Shown: positions 57,087 through 64,000 of the stretch, piece after piece
Position numbering within the stretch: position 1 is the first letter of the stretch
How the letters are laid out: every line of letters starts with the position of its first letter
Virus record (IMG/VR): IMGVR_UViG_3300027140_000003
Span: 1 to 64,000 of that record
DNA: 64,000 bases
Source of the DNA: a virus
Direction: 5' to 3' (one strand)
Position numbers and translations under genes: made by a program
Notes under the pieces: model-generated
The model's input: only the letters and a program-made list of their open reading frames with translations
The model's database searches: none
Told to the model about the DNA's origin: nothing

Positions 57087-57161
57087 TGGTACCCGATAGT
57101 GGTAACGATCCACTCACCTATCGCTTATCAAGCGATTGCTCTACCACTGAGCTAATCGGGT
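57087..57161 (-). tRNA. tRNA-Ile(GAT)
   Basis: Loop TTGATAA, anticodon GAT. Acceptor ACCCGAT/ATCGGGT. The T loop reads ATCGTTA rather than TTCRANT, an atypical TPsiC loop. CCA encoded. Confidence 0.8.
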
Positions 57162-57162
57162 A

Positions 57163-57238
57163 TGGTGCTGCCTAGTAGAATCGAACTACTTTCCGAGGTT
57201 CTTCAGACCCCTGCTATGACCACATCAGCTAAAGCAGC
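57163..57238 (-). tRNA. tRNA-Phe(GAA)
   Basis: Loop CTGAAGA, anticodon GAA. Acceptor GCTGCTT/AGGCAGC. CCA encoded. Confidence 0.88.
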
Positions 57239-57240
57239 AT

Positions 57241-57316
57241 TGGGGTGTTTAATGAGGATTGAACTCATACTATCTCGGTCACAGCGAGATGTGCAGACCA
57301 CTACACTATAAACACC
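57241..57316 (-). tRNA. tRNA-His(GTG) with encoded G-1
   Basis: Loop CTGTGAC, anticodon GTG. Acceptor GTGTTTA/TAAACAC with an extra G before it facing C73, the histidine identity pair. CCA encoded. Confidence 0.9.
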
Positions 57317-57326
57317 ATAGTAACTT

Positions 57327-57400
57327 TGGTAGGAGCACAGAGAATTGAACTCTGATTTGCTGGTTAAAAGCCAGCTACTTTACCATTAAGTTATACTCCC
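57327..57400 (-). tRNA. tRNA-Lys(TTT)
   Basis: Loop CTTTTAA, anticodon TTT. Acceptor GGGAGTA/TGCTCCT. CCA encoded. Confidence 0.88.
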
Positions 57401-57484
57401 ATATTAAAACACACTACATCCAGTCCACGGACACTCTTGCGAATGCGACTCATACTTACAGACCCACTGCAATATGTTTTAATA
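57401..57484 (-). ncRNA. Unidentified small structured RNA 3
   Basis: An 84-base segment between tRNA-Gln and tRNA-Lys. ATATTAAAACA (57401-57411) pairs perfectly with TGTTTTAATAT (57475-57485), the last base being the A of the tRNA-Gln CCA. GTCC/GGAC and TTGCGA-type pairings lie inside. Same punctuation logic as RNAs 1 and 2. Confidence 0.5.
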
Positions 57485-57558
57485 TGGCACCCGAAATAAG
57501 AATCGAACTTATACTAACAGAGTCAAAGTCTGCTGTGCTACCACTACACCATTCGGGA
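57485..57558 (-). tRNA. tRNA-Gln(TTG)
   Basis: Loop CTTTGAC, anticodon TTG. Acceptor TCCCGAA/TTCGGGT with T1-T72 unpaired; weak 1-72 pairing is normal for Gln. First tRNA of the array in transcription order. Confidence 0.85.
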
Positions 57559-57602
57559 ACATTTGGTACGCAAATTTTTAAAGAACAGATGGGACGATGC
57601 CC

Positions 57603-57642
57603 TAAAAACAAAAAACCCCTGGATTTTCATCGCAGGGGTTTT
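57603..57642 (-). terminator. Strong intrinsic terminator
   Basis: AAAACCCCTG, eleven-base loop, CAGGGGTTTT, then TTGTTTTT on the minus strand. It ends the 39-residue gene transcript and separates it from the tRNA array. Confidence 0.85.
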
Positions 57643-57664
57643 GGAAAACAAACTTTGTATTAGT

Positions 57665-57784
57665 TTACTTTACAAAACCCCCAGTGTCTAACTCAATCGC
57701 AAATGTATACTGTGGGCGTGAGCATGACCATCCACTATTAAGTGGTAGATGCTTTCTGCCTAAGGATATCATTTTCGAGTTCAT
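57665..57784 (-). CDS. 39-residue protein, predicted leaderless early gene
   Basis: The ORF (MNSKMISLGRKHLPLNSGWS, then RPQYTFAIELDTGGFVK) has a protein-like mix of residues. Its ATG is six bases after TATAAT of an early promoter, so AUG is predicted at +1. The gene is isolated between that promoter and a strong terminator, so it is a monocistronic transcript of about 180 nt. A regulatory RNA with this ORF by chance is the alternative. Confidence 0.55.
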   Translation of the reverse strand: MNSKMISLGRKHLPLNSGWSCSRPQYTFAIELDTGGFVK

Positions 57785-57790
57785 GTAAGA

Positions 57791-57819
57791 ATTATACACC
57801 TTTTCTGAATTAAAGTAAA
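57791..57819 (-). promoter_or_regulatory. Early promoter TTTACT-17-TATAAT, leaderless type
   Basis: TTTACT (57819-57814), spacer TTAATTCAGAAAAGGTG, TATAAT (57796-57791), TCTTAC, ATG at 57784. Confidence 0.8.
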
Positions 57820-57830
57820 GCACTAAATTT

Positions 57831-57857
57831 AATAACCCTACTTCTTGCAGGGTTATT
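57831..57857. terminator. AATAACCCT/AGGGTTATT hairpin
   Basis: A perfect 9-bp hairpin directly upstream of the early promoter, the third ATAACCCT-type hairpin in the window. It may end transcripts from the gene at 58031. Confidence 0.6.
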
Positions 57858-57931
57858 ATTTTCAGCCAGTAATCTATTTAGTCAAATTTTACCTGTGTTT
57901 TGAATAAAAGTAAAATAAATGTGAAAAAATC

Positions 57932-58021
57932 TGTTGTTATCGGACAACAGAAAAACCGACGTCTGTTTAGGTAGTACGCTTACCTTAAATTATTGTTGTT
58001 TTCGGACAACAATCAAACCGA
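57932..58021. repeat. Tandem H-type pseudoknot elements
   Basis: Two copies of TGTTGTTNTCGGACAACA, then an A-rich stretch and CCGA (57932-57959 and 57992-58021). In each, TGTTGT pairs with ACAACA and loop TCGG pairs with CCGA, giving an H-type pseudoknot. A GGTA/TACC hairpin lies between them. The 150-base gap 57858-58030 otherwise holds no gene. Confidence 0.6.
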
Positions 58022-58030
58022 GAATGGTTA

Positions 58031-58276
58031 TCACGCTTCTTGTGCTTTCGCTGCGTGCTTCGCCATTCTATCTGCGATGTATGTGTAGTGTTTCATTGTG
58101 AGAGTGTCTCCATCATCACTTTCTTGCACAACTGCATCTACCAAGTGTACGATATCATCGTCACTCTTTGCATATGCCATTGACCAAGATAATAGACGAT
58201 GCAACAAATTGTGATCTATACAAATAGTTCCATCATCCATTTTTTCTACAACAATGGTTTTTACCATTTTTTTCAT
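58031..58276 (-). CDS. Small helical hypothetical protein
   Basis: An 81-residue protein. Lys-rich start (MKKMVKTIVVEKMDDGTICI) then helical segments (HNLLHRLLSWSMAYAKSDDD). AAGGAGAACGAAA precedes ATG 58276. It is followed by tandem pseudoknots in its 3' region. Function unknown. Confidence 0.62.
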   Translation of the reverse strand: MKKMVKTIVVEKMDDGTICIDHNLLHRLLSWSMAYAKSDDDIVHLVDAVVQESDDGDTLTMKHYTYIADRMAKHAAKAQEA

Positions 58277-58287
58277 TTTCGTTCTCC

Positions 58288-58785
58288 TTAAATTATACGC
58301 CAACCATCTCTAAACAATAATCTTACCGTTTCATTGGAAACTTGTATGATGCAGTTTTGATATCCATCGATCAATGTTCCATCATCTGTAGTAATTGTAA
58401 TTTTACGATTACCCAGTGGTGGTTTCATTTCAGCTTTAACAATAATAACTTTACCCTTTACAGGATTTGTTGGTAATGTTATTGTAGTAGCTTTTTCTGC
58501 ATCAACACCAATATAACAATCATCTTCAGCAACGTTGTAAGATTCGCTTACAAGTGTAGCATTTAAAATACAGTTTGAATCGTCTTCTCCTGTGACGGAA
58601 ATAAGACCATCCTCTGTTACTTCAATTCCGCTGCCGATTTGAACAACACCTAACTGATTCTTTGAAGCAATCTCAACATCCAAAGATACTGGCAATACAC
58701 CAGTTGGTTGTATGGGAGATGGCTCAGGATTCTGCTTTAATGCTCTTCCAGCAAGGACTGCATTTGGCGGTCTAGTGTAAGACAT
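58288..58785 (-). CDS. Fibre-like paralogue A
   Basis: A 165-residue beta-rich protein. The C-terminal domain reads TITLPTNPVKGKVIIVK, then DGTLIDGYQNCIIQV and LLFRDGWRII, which is the same plan as the genes at 58798, 59332 and 60018. No signal peptide. Likely a structural or receptor-related virion protein expressed with its paralogues. Confidence 0.62.
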   Translation of the reverse strand: MSYTRPPNAVLAGRALKQNPEPSPIQPTGVLPVSLDVEIASKNQLGVVQIGSGIEVTEDGLISVTGEDDSNCILNATLVSESYNVAEDDCYIGVDAEKATTITLPTNPVKGKVIIVKAEMKPPLGNRKITITTDDGTLIDGYQNCIIQVSNETVRLLFRDGWRII

Positions 58786-58797
58786 CTATTTCTCCAA

Positions 58798-59322
58798 TTA
58801 AATAATATTCCACTTACCATTACGGAACACAACTGAGAGACTTGCATAGCTAGTCAATGTTTTTGTCGCAGTTCCATCAATAAATTCAGCACCAGTACCC
58901 TTTACAGTTGTGTTACCAGATGCAGCTTCATTTTTAATAATGTATGTTTTGCCAACAACACCTGCAGGTAATGTAATTAAAGCAGGGGTGGCAGTAACAC
59001 CAATATATTCATCAGTGGCTGTTGCTGTGTAGTTTGTAGCAGTTCCAGTTGTTTTAAGAATACCTTCAGTTGCTGCAGATATTGTTACAACACCACTTGC
59101 AGCAGATAAACTAATGTTATCTCCAGCTAGAAGTTTGTAAACAACTGGTGTTCCATTGAGGGTTATGGCAGTGGTTGCATCAATCTCATCAAATGTAACA
59201 TCAGATGTAATTTCAATGCTTTGTGGAATGGATATGATACCATTTAAATCAACGTTAATATTGGATCCAACTTGAAGTTGACCAAGATCAGTTGTCGTTC
59301 CTATTGGGACTAGATATGACAT
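58798..59322 (-). CDS. Fibre-like paralogue B
   Basis: A 174-residue protein. LITLPAGVVGKTYIIKNEAA, then EFIDGTATKTLTSYASLSVV and FRNGKWNII form the shared C-terminal domain. The N-terminal half is different from paralogue A. Late-type structural composition. Confidence 0.62.
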   Translation of the reverse strand: MSYLVPIGTTTDLGQLQVGSNINVDLNGIISIPQSIEITSDVTFDEIDATTAITLNGTPVVYKLLAGDNISLSAASGVVTISAATEGILKTTGTATNYTATATDEYIGVTATPALITLPAGVVGKTYIIKNEAASGNTTVKGTGAEFIDGTATKTLTSYASLSVVFRNGKWNII

Positions 59323-59331
59323 ATTTTATCC

Positions 59332-59730
59332 TTATAAAATTTTCCACTCAACACCAGAATACACTAGTGCCAATGAACCATATGGGACGTTGATAGTTGC
59401 AGTGGCTGCGCCATCAATAGTTCCTGCTGCTGGAGTAATGGTGATTGGATTTGGATTATTTGCCAAACCCAACCCATCTTTAATATTAAATACACGACCT
59501 GTAACTCCAGCTGGTAGTGTCACTGCAACTGGTACTTGTGGGGTTACTTCAACTGAAACTACATCATCATCATTAGTCACTGCTACTGGAGTTGTGGTTG
59601 CAATACGAACTGCCAGAGTTTGTATGCCAGTTGCTGATATGGTAATTTGATTTGAACCTGTTCCCGATGTCGGCGAAACAGAAATACCTGTTCCCGCAAG
59701 AATCGAGGTAGGATTATTTGAATAAGACAT
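59332..59730 (-). CDS. Fibre-like paralogue C
   Basis: A 132-residue protein with AVTLPAGVTGRVFNIKDGLG, then GTIDGAATATINVPYGSLAL and YSGVEWKIL. Same family as A and B. N-terminus Ser/Thr/Gly-rich (ILAGTGISVSPTSGTGSNQI). Confidence 0.62.
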   Translation of the reverse strand: MSYSNNPTSILAGTGISVSPTSGTGSNQITISATGIQTLAVRIATTTPVAVTNDDDVVSVEVTPQVPVAVTLPAGVTGRVFNIKDGLGLANNPNPITITPAAGTIDGAATATINVPYGSLALVYSGVEWKIL

Positions 59731-59754
59731 ATTGTTTCCTTAATCTTTTAGAGC

Positions 59755-60018
59755 TTAATGTTTAACAAAATCAGAAATCATAATACCGAGAGAAACTGCA
59801 GAAGATAGCAAAGCAAATGCTGCTGTTGTAATAGTCTTGAGAATATAAGATCGCAGATCGCTTTCTCTACTTTCAAGTTTAATCTGTCTGTCTTCAATTT
59901 CATCCATACGTGATTGAATGGAATCGTGTCTCTGACGAGAAAGAATTACATGGGCAGCAAGATTCTCGCCCTCGATGCTCTCTGGAGATTCAACCTTAGT
60001 TTTGGTGAAGATTAACAT
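59755..60018 (-). CDS. Small coiled-coil membrane protein
   Basis: An 87-residue protein: helical charged middle (RMDEIEDRQIKLESRESDLR) and a C-terminal transmembrane helix (ILKTITTAAFALLSSAVSLG). Tail-anchored layout, holin- or spanin-like but unassigned. The ATG at 60018 overlaps the upstream stop. Confidence 0.58.
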   Translation of the reverse strand: MLIFTKTKVESPESIEGENLAAHVILSRQRHDSIQSRMDEIEDRQIKLESRESDLRSYILKTITTAAFALLSSAVSLGIMISDFVKH

Positions 60019-60431
60019 CACACAATACTCCACGCATCTCCATTAAAGATTACGGTGATGCTACCAAACGATGTGTTAATAGTGGCAGTGCCAATATCAA
60101 CATTTTCACCTGTTCCTTGAACTATAATTGGTGTTGTTGGTGATGCATTACCATCACAATCCTTAATGATATACACAGTTCCCGTAATTCCAGTTGGTAG
60201 TGTAATAACTACTTGTCCTGCATGAGTTACACATAAAAAATAATCTGCAAGTGTAGCAGTATACTCTGGTGTGGTGACTTCAGTTACAGGAACTGGACTT
60301 GGTTTTGCATAGTTAACGACATTGATAACATCGTTATCATTACCACATGCTGTAGTAGGTAAAACTGGGAATGGTGGGAATGGTGGAAAATAAACCAATG
60401 GATTAATTCCCTGATATTGACTTTGATCCAT
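60018..60431 (-). CDS. Fibre-like paralogue D
   Basis: A 137-residue protein. VVITLPTGITGTVYIIKDCD, then ENVDIGTATINTSFGSITVI and FNGDAWSIV match the shared C-terminal domain. N-terminus is Pro/Phe-rich (NPLVYFPPFPPFPVLPTTAC), unlike its paralogues. GGAGCTTGT precedes ATG 60431. Confidence 0.62.
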   Translation of the reverse strand: MDQSQYQGINPLVYFPPFPPFPVLPTTACGNDNDVINVVNYAKPSPVPVTEVTTPEYTATLADYFLCVTHAGQVVITLPTGITGTVYIIKDCDGNASPTTPIIVQGTGENVDIGTATINTSFGSITVIFNGDAWSIV

Positions 60432-60440
60432 ACAAGCTCC

Positions 60441-60468
60441 AAACACACCCACCGAAGTGGGTGTTTGT
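60441..60468 (-). terminator. Intrinsic terminator
   Basis: ACACCCAC, tetraloop TTCG, GTGGGTGT, then GTTTGG on the minus strand, following the gene at 60473. Weak U tract. Confidence 0.6.
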
Positions 60469-60472
60469 TAGA

Positions 60473-61237
60473 TTATCTAATGTTAGTGTTGGTGTTAACT
60501 GGGTTAGCAGTTAGAGTACCAGAACCTACATTGATTGCTTCATTGTTGGAACGAATAGATTGTGCAAGACCCCAGATGGCATTGTATAGGTGGCCATACT
60601 GTTGTTGTTGCTGCTGTTGTTGTTGCATCTGATTGATGTTGTTAGTTGTAGTCACTTCAACACCACGAGTGCGTTCTGCTGTATCGAAACGTGCTTGTAA
60701 AGCAATTACTGCTGCGTTAGCATCAGACAACTGACGATTCAATGTTGCTTCGTATTGAGCAGTAATCAATGCACGAGTTTTGTCGCCATCATTGTTGATG
60801 TCTTGTGCCAACTGGTAACGATTTTCCATTACTTGTTGCTGAACACCATTCAACTGCTGAGCAAGAACCATAGTACCAGAGTTAACTGCTGCTTTAGTGT
60901 CATCAATACGATTCGCAAGTGATGAAGTCACATTGTTCAGTTGACTTGTAATACCGATAGTTTGAGTTGCTTGGCTCGCTTCCATTGCTGCTGTACCAAC
61001 TGCTACTGCTTTATCAACAGCACCAACTGCTTGCATCAATGACATGTTAGCCGTTACTTGCTCTGGTGGTGAACGAAGAGCTGCACCTGCTGCTCCACCA
61101 TCTGCGCCGAAGAGATTTCCGTTGTTGCGTAGTAGAGAACCGAGGATAAGACCACCGATTAAACCACCACCTCCACCGAAAAGACCATCGTTGCTGCCAC
61201 CCATTAACATACCTGTTGGGGATAATACTTCTGCCAT
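60473..61237 (-). CDS. Gly-rich and Gln-repeat hypothetical protein
   Basis: A 254-residue protein. N-terminal Gly-rich hydrophobic stretch (GLFGGGGGLIGGLILGSLL), long helical middle, then a run of nine glutamines near residue 205 and an Asn-rich end. No family recognised. The glutamine run is encoded by CAA/CAG repeats and could vary in length. Possibly a virion-associated or ejected protein. Confidence 0.6.
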   Translation of the reverse strand: MAEVLSPTGMLMGGSNDGLFGGGGGLIGGLILGSLLRNNGNLFGADGGAAGAALRSPPEQVTANMSLMQAVGAVDKAVAVGTAAMEASQATQTIGITSQLNNVTSSLANRIDDTKAAVNSGTMVLAQQLNGVQQQVMENRYQLAQDINNDGDKTRALITAQYEATLNRQLSDANAAVIALQARFDTAERTRGVEVTTTNNINQMQQQQQQQQQYGHLYNAIWGLAQSIRSNNEAINVGSGTLTANPVNTNTNIR

Positions 61238-61390
61238 TTTACTTCCTTTAAAACTTTATGAGATTTTACTACAGTGGTAGGGATACCACGTTCTAGCATG
61301 ATGAATTGACGTCATTCAATGGGAAAGGTCGTGAACCTCGCCCTCTAGAACTACTTATAAAATGTAAGTGGAAAGTTTTACTTCAGGATA

Positions 61391-61411
61391 AAAAGTAGTG
61401 ACGACTCACTA
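61391..61411 (-). terminator. Intrinsic terminator after Fe-S carrier
   Basis: TAGTGA, GTCG loop, TCACTA, then CTTTTTA on the minus strand. Just downstream of the A-type carrier stop. The 170-base leader that follows holds a GTGGTA/TACCAC hairpin and a TATAAGTA box before the gene at 61237. Confidence 0.75.
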
Positions 61412-61414
61412 TTT

Positions 61415-61717
61415 TTATGCAGCGAAGGAAGAACCGCATCCGCAAGTTTGCTTTGCGTTGGGATTTGTGATTTTGAACGCTTGTTCAAATGCTTTGGTTT
61501 CATAATCAACTGTTGCACCAGTCAAATATTGCATGCTCATATAGTCTACGACTACATTGTCTATAAGAAAATCATCTTCTTCTTTGTCTGAGAATTCAAA
61601 CGTGTATGAATATCCAGAACAACCACCACCTTTAACAGCGATGCGAAGATAACTTTCTTGATTTTCAGCAAGTAAGTCTGTGATTTTGTTTATTGCGTTT
61701 TCTGTAACTGTAATCAT
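61415..61717 (-). CDS. A-type Fe-S carrier (IscA/ErpA-like)
   Basis: A 100-residue A-type carrier with VKGGGCSGYSYTFEF and the C-terminal TCGCGSSF, giving the three conserved cysteines. It moves Fe-S clusters from a scaffold to target proteins. Overlaps the IscU gene by 4 bases. Confidence 0.88.
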   Translation of the reverse strand: MITVTENAINKITDLLAENQESYLRIAVKGGGCSGYSYTFEFSDKEEDDFLIDNVVVDYMSMQYLTGATVDYETKAFEQAFKITNPNAKQTCGCGSSFAA

Positions 61718-62100
61718 TTACATGAACACTTTAGTTCGTAGTCTTTAACTGCTGCTTTAATTGCATCTTCTGCTAAAATCGAGCAGTGAATTTTAACAGG
61801 AGGTAGTGCAAGTTCGTCAGCTATCTGGCTATTTTTAATTTGGGATGCATCTTTGATAGACATACCCTTAACCATTTCTGTTACCAGCGATGACGAAGCA
61901 ATTGCACTTCCGCAACCATATGTTTTAAACTTGGCATCAGTAATAATACCATTATCGTCAACCTTAATTTGGAGTTTCATTACGTCACCGCATGCTGGTG
62001 CACCAACCATTCCAGTTCCAACTGTTGGGTCGTTTTTATCCAAAGAACCCACGTTGCGTGGATTCTCGTAGTGATCGATAACTTTGTTTGAATATGCCAT
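61714..62100 (-). CDS. iscU: Fe-S cluster scaffold IscU
   Basis: A 128-residue full-length IscU. Three cluster cysteines are present: APACGDVM, YGCGSAIASSS, KIHCSILAED. The LPPVK chaperone-binding motif (ALPPVKIHC) is retained, so it can work with host HscA. TATAAATA late box six bases before the ATG. Fits a phage boost of Fe-S assembly, perhaps for its many oxygenases or for host enzymes. Confidence 0.9.
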   Translation of the reverse strand: MAYSNKVIDHYENPRNVGSLDKNDPTVGTGMVGAPACGDVMKLQIKVDDNGIITDAKFKTYGCGSAIASSSLVTEMVKGMSIKDASQIKNSQIADELALPPVKIHCSILAEDAIKAAVKDYELKCSCK

Positions 62101-62114
62101 AAGAACTATTTATA
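62101..62114 (-). promoter_or_regulatory. Late promoter TATAAATA before iscU
   Basis: Perfect T4 late box TATAAATA (62114-62107), then GTTCTT and ATG at 62100. The transcript would start at about -1 to +1 of the AUG. Confidence 0.7.
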
Positions 62115-62526
62115 ACTTCTTATGTGTTCTATATGCAACTGGCTTCATTCCAACGGAATTCATACTATCAACACGACTTTTATTATTGATAGAAACAAAA
62201 CTAGACAAATGAGACGCACCCAGTTTTTTACTGGATTCTTCTAAAACTTTATAGCATAGTTTATTCACACCCTGTCTACGATAATCTTTATGTGTGAAAC
62301 TTAGAATTATCCAACCACAGTTTATGTCAGGTTTATACTCCCAAACAATACCACCTATAACAACCCCATGTTTTTCAACCCAAATAATTCTACTATCATT
62401 GTTAAAGGTAATAAATGGAACTGCCAAATTAGATTGTATTAACTCAGCATATGTAGTTAGAACTAATGGCAAAGCAGGAGTCATTGCCAATTTTTCTGAT
62501 GAGTGCACAACGAAGTTCTCGTTCAT
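62110..62526 (-). CDS. GNAT-type acetyltransferase
   Basis: A 138-residue protein with GIVWEYKPD strand region and motif A YRRQGVNKLCYKVLEESSK for acetyl-CoA binding. Overlaps the ATP-grasp gene by 4 bases. Substrate unknown. Confidence 0.72.
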   Translation of the reverse strand: MNENFVVHSSEKLAMTPALPLVLTTYAELIQSNLAVPFITFNNDSRIIWVEKHGVVIGGIVWEYKPDINCGWIILSFTHKDYRRQGVNKLCYKVLEESSKKLGASHLSSFVSINNKSRVDSMNSVGMKPVAYRTHKKL

Positions 62527-63671
62527 TTTAATAACCCTATGTCTTTCCTGTAACGATATTGCCCCAAATATTGATTATCAAGATAATCGTAAATAATTTT
62601 ACTGGCTTTTTCTTTGGTTTCTGATACAGCAGTCAATACTCCATGTTTTAATCCATCAGCAAAATGATCTTTACTATATGTTATATTACTTGGGATATCT
62701 TTTAAATCTGGTAAGTCGTAAGCTGGGATTGTCCAGTCATAGTGTTTATTAATTAATGAAATAGTTACAGCTTGCTTACCATTAAATTTAATTTCTGGTA
62801 ATCTATAATCACAGCTAGCATCAAGAAATAATCTTGCTAGATCGTTCTCTATACACTCAACCATCACCTGCAATTCTGGATCACCACTTCTGGTATTAAT
62901 CTCCAGAATCATCGGAGTTCCATCTTTTCTAACACCAATTCCCAAGAATATAAACCCACGATACATAAGATTCAATTTCTTGAAATGTTTGTAAATTTTA
63001 TCAGCGTATTCGTGAACAATCTTATCAACGTCTTGAGTTGAATATGCGCCACAACTTACGGAGTTATACCCCACATCGCCATCATCAATTTTCTTATAAT
63101 CTCTGGCTGCTCCAAAGAATCTCCAAGAATTATAATTGAACAGCGCATGATATGAGTATTCTCTTTCCAACTCAACAAATTCTTCAACAACAACACTCGC
63201 ATTATCTTTTATATGATACAGACTTTTACCGAACAAAGAGTTATAAACATCTTCTCTATTTTCTTCAGTTACAATTACAGTCTGTCTACCATAAAAATAT
63301 GCGTAGTTGACTTTAACTACGAATGGTGTTTTATAATTTCTAAAATTAGTTTTTAGTTCTGCACCATTAACAAGTTCACCATTTGGCGTTGGGATATTTA
63401 AAGATCTCAACATCTTTTTGGTGACAAATTTATCATTCTCATACTCTGTGCATTTATTATTAACAAAGAAATATGGTATTTTATTATTTGTTAAAAGTGT
63501 ATGAACATAACTGTCTCTACAAACAGGAATACCAGAAGCCATCACAAATTTTGGTATAGTTGTCAATTTAAGTGCTTGGTCGTAGAAAACTTCTACACTA
63601 TGTCCTTGCTTTTGAAATTTTGAAGCAAGATGGTCATAACTAGAAGATTTGGAAATAAGTGCAATATTCAT
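62523..63671 (-). CDS. ATP-grasp enzyme, PurD-like
   Basis: A 382-residue ATP-grasp protein. The central region ARDYKKIDDGDVGYNSVSCG and LEINTRSGDPELQVM resemble glycinamide ribonucleotide synthetase (PurD). It would ligate a carboxylate to an amine, with ATP. The N-terminal region differs enough that the purine role is not certain. Overlaps neighbours by 4 bases. Confidence 0.72.
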   Translation of the reverse strand: MNIALISKSSSYDHLASKFQKQGHSVEVFYDQALKLTTIPKFVMASGIPVCRDSYVHTLLTNNKIPYFFVNNKCTEYENDKFVTKKMLRSLNIPTPNGELVNGAELKTNFRNYKTPFVVKVNYAYFYGRQTVIVTEENREDVYNSLFGKSLYHIKDNASVVVEEFVELEREYSYHALFNYNSWRFFGAARDYKKIDDGDVGYNSVSCGAYSTQDVDKIVHEYADKIYKHFKKLNLMYRGFIFLGIGVRKDGTPMILEINTRSGDPELQVMVECIENDLARLFLDASCDYRLPEIKFNGKQAVTISLINKHYDWTIPAYDLPDLKDIPSNITYSKDHFADGLKHGVLTAVSETKEKASKIIYDYLDNQYLGQYRYRKDIGLLK

Positions 63672-64000
63672 ATCTTAACTATAAAATTTGGTTTCATTCT
63701 TCCGATTAAGTATTCGTGTTTAAATTGTTTCATGGCATCAGGTCTACCTTTAGAATCATAAGTTATGTATTCTGGTAGTTGCTGAGCCAAATAATCTATA
63801 CCACGACTCCACATGCTCAATTCTTTTTTCATACTGGGGTTAGTTTTAAACCATATATCAAATTCAGTATTAAACCAACTCGTAGATTTATTTACTTGGA
63901 ACCAATTATCATCCCAAGTTGTATATATTAAATTTCTAAGAAGCTGTTCTTGATGCGTTCTGACTGTGGCGAATGTGCTTGATTTCCAATACTGCTGAAA
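63668..64000 (-). CDS. Hypothetical protein, 5' part outside window
   Basis: The last 110 residues of a gene continuing beyond the right edge. Trp/Tyr-rich sequence (FDIWFKTNPSMKKELSMWSR, then LPEYITYDSKGRPDAMKQFK). ATGA overlap with the ATP-grasp gene places it in the same operon. No family recognised. Confidence 0.6.
   Translation of the reverse strand, partial: FQQYWKSSTFATVRTHQEQLLRNLIYTTWDDNWFQVNKSTSWFNTEFDIWFKTNPSMKKELSMWSRGIDYLAQQLPEYITYDSKGRPDAMKQFKHEYLIGRMKPNFIVKI

Noticed and set aside
57932-58021. preQ1 or other known riboswitch
   Set aside because: The layout is pseudoknotted with an A-rich part but the conserved preQ1 bases are missing and no relevant gene follows.

Overview
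The window is a piece of a large, AT-rich, T4-like contractile-tailed phage genome of the cyanophage/pelagiphage type. The evidence is an ordered set of T4 homologues by recognisable sequence: gp6, gp25, gp5, gp27, gp53, gp48, gp4, gp16, gp26/gp51, gp29, gp32, gp59 and gp33. Late-promoter boxes (TATAAATA, CTAAATA, CATAAATA) lie in front of several genes. The host is probably a freshwater betaproteobacterium. This is inferred from a tmRNA with a betaproteobacterial-style tag (ANDAQFALAA), a periplasmic TctC/Bug-type solute-binding protein, and an IscU/A-type Fe-S pair. Capsid, portal, large terminase and DNA polymerase genes lie outside the window.

Layout. 1-20.7 kb (minus): tail-fibre, baseplate wedge, spike and hub genes, including a hub protein with two separate wall-hydrolase domains. 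20.7-25.6 kb (plus): head-completion nuclease gp4, tube-fold protein, small terminase, then a gp26/gp51 pair joined by a probable programmed -1 frameshift directly before the tape measure. 25.6-28.5 kb (minus): gp32, gp59, gp33. 28.5-34.5 kb: lysis and accessory genes (ClpP, SleB-like hydrolase, GH19 endolysin, PhoH, RecB-like nuclease) and a circularly permuted two-piece tmRNA gene. 34.4-46.1 kb: a dense belt of tiny overlapping early genes, a metallophosphatase, a MazG-like enzyme, a 2OG oxygenase, an AAA+ ATPase, and several very small genes. 46.1-53.6 kb: a solute-binding protein and a tightly overlapping operon of three clear 2OG-Fe(II) oxygenases and one oxygenase-like protein, a double methyltransferase, a PP-loop ATPase and partners. 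53.6-57.6 kb: 28 tRNA genes that together cover all 20 amino acids, punctuated by unannotated structured RNAs and a SpeD-like gene. 57.6-64 kb: a short leaderless gene, tandem pseudoknots, a family of paralogous fibre-like proteins, IscU plus an A-type carrier, a GNAT and an ATP-grasp enzyme.

Regulation visible in sequence: sigma70-type early promoters (TTTACT/A, 17 bp, TATAAT, with AATTCA often conserved in the spacer) and T4-type late promoters. In both classes several genes have their AUG exactly where transcription should start, which predicts leaderless mRNAs. Two fully consensus TTGACA-17-TATAAT promoters stand before the tmRNA and before the solute-binding-protein operon.

How it works together: late genes build the tail and wall-penetrating spike. 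Early genes replace or supplement host functions in translation (tRNAs, tmRNA), Fe-S assembly, polyamine synthesis, proteolysis and nucleotide metabolism. A modification cluster of unknown product is the most enigmatic metabolic block. The two roughly 350-nt structured RNAs inside the tRNA array are the strongest candidates for something undescribed.
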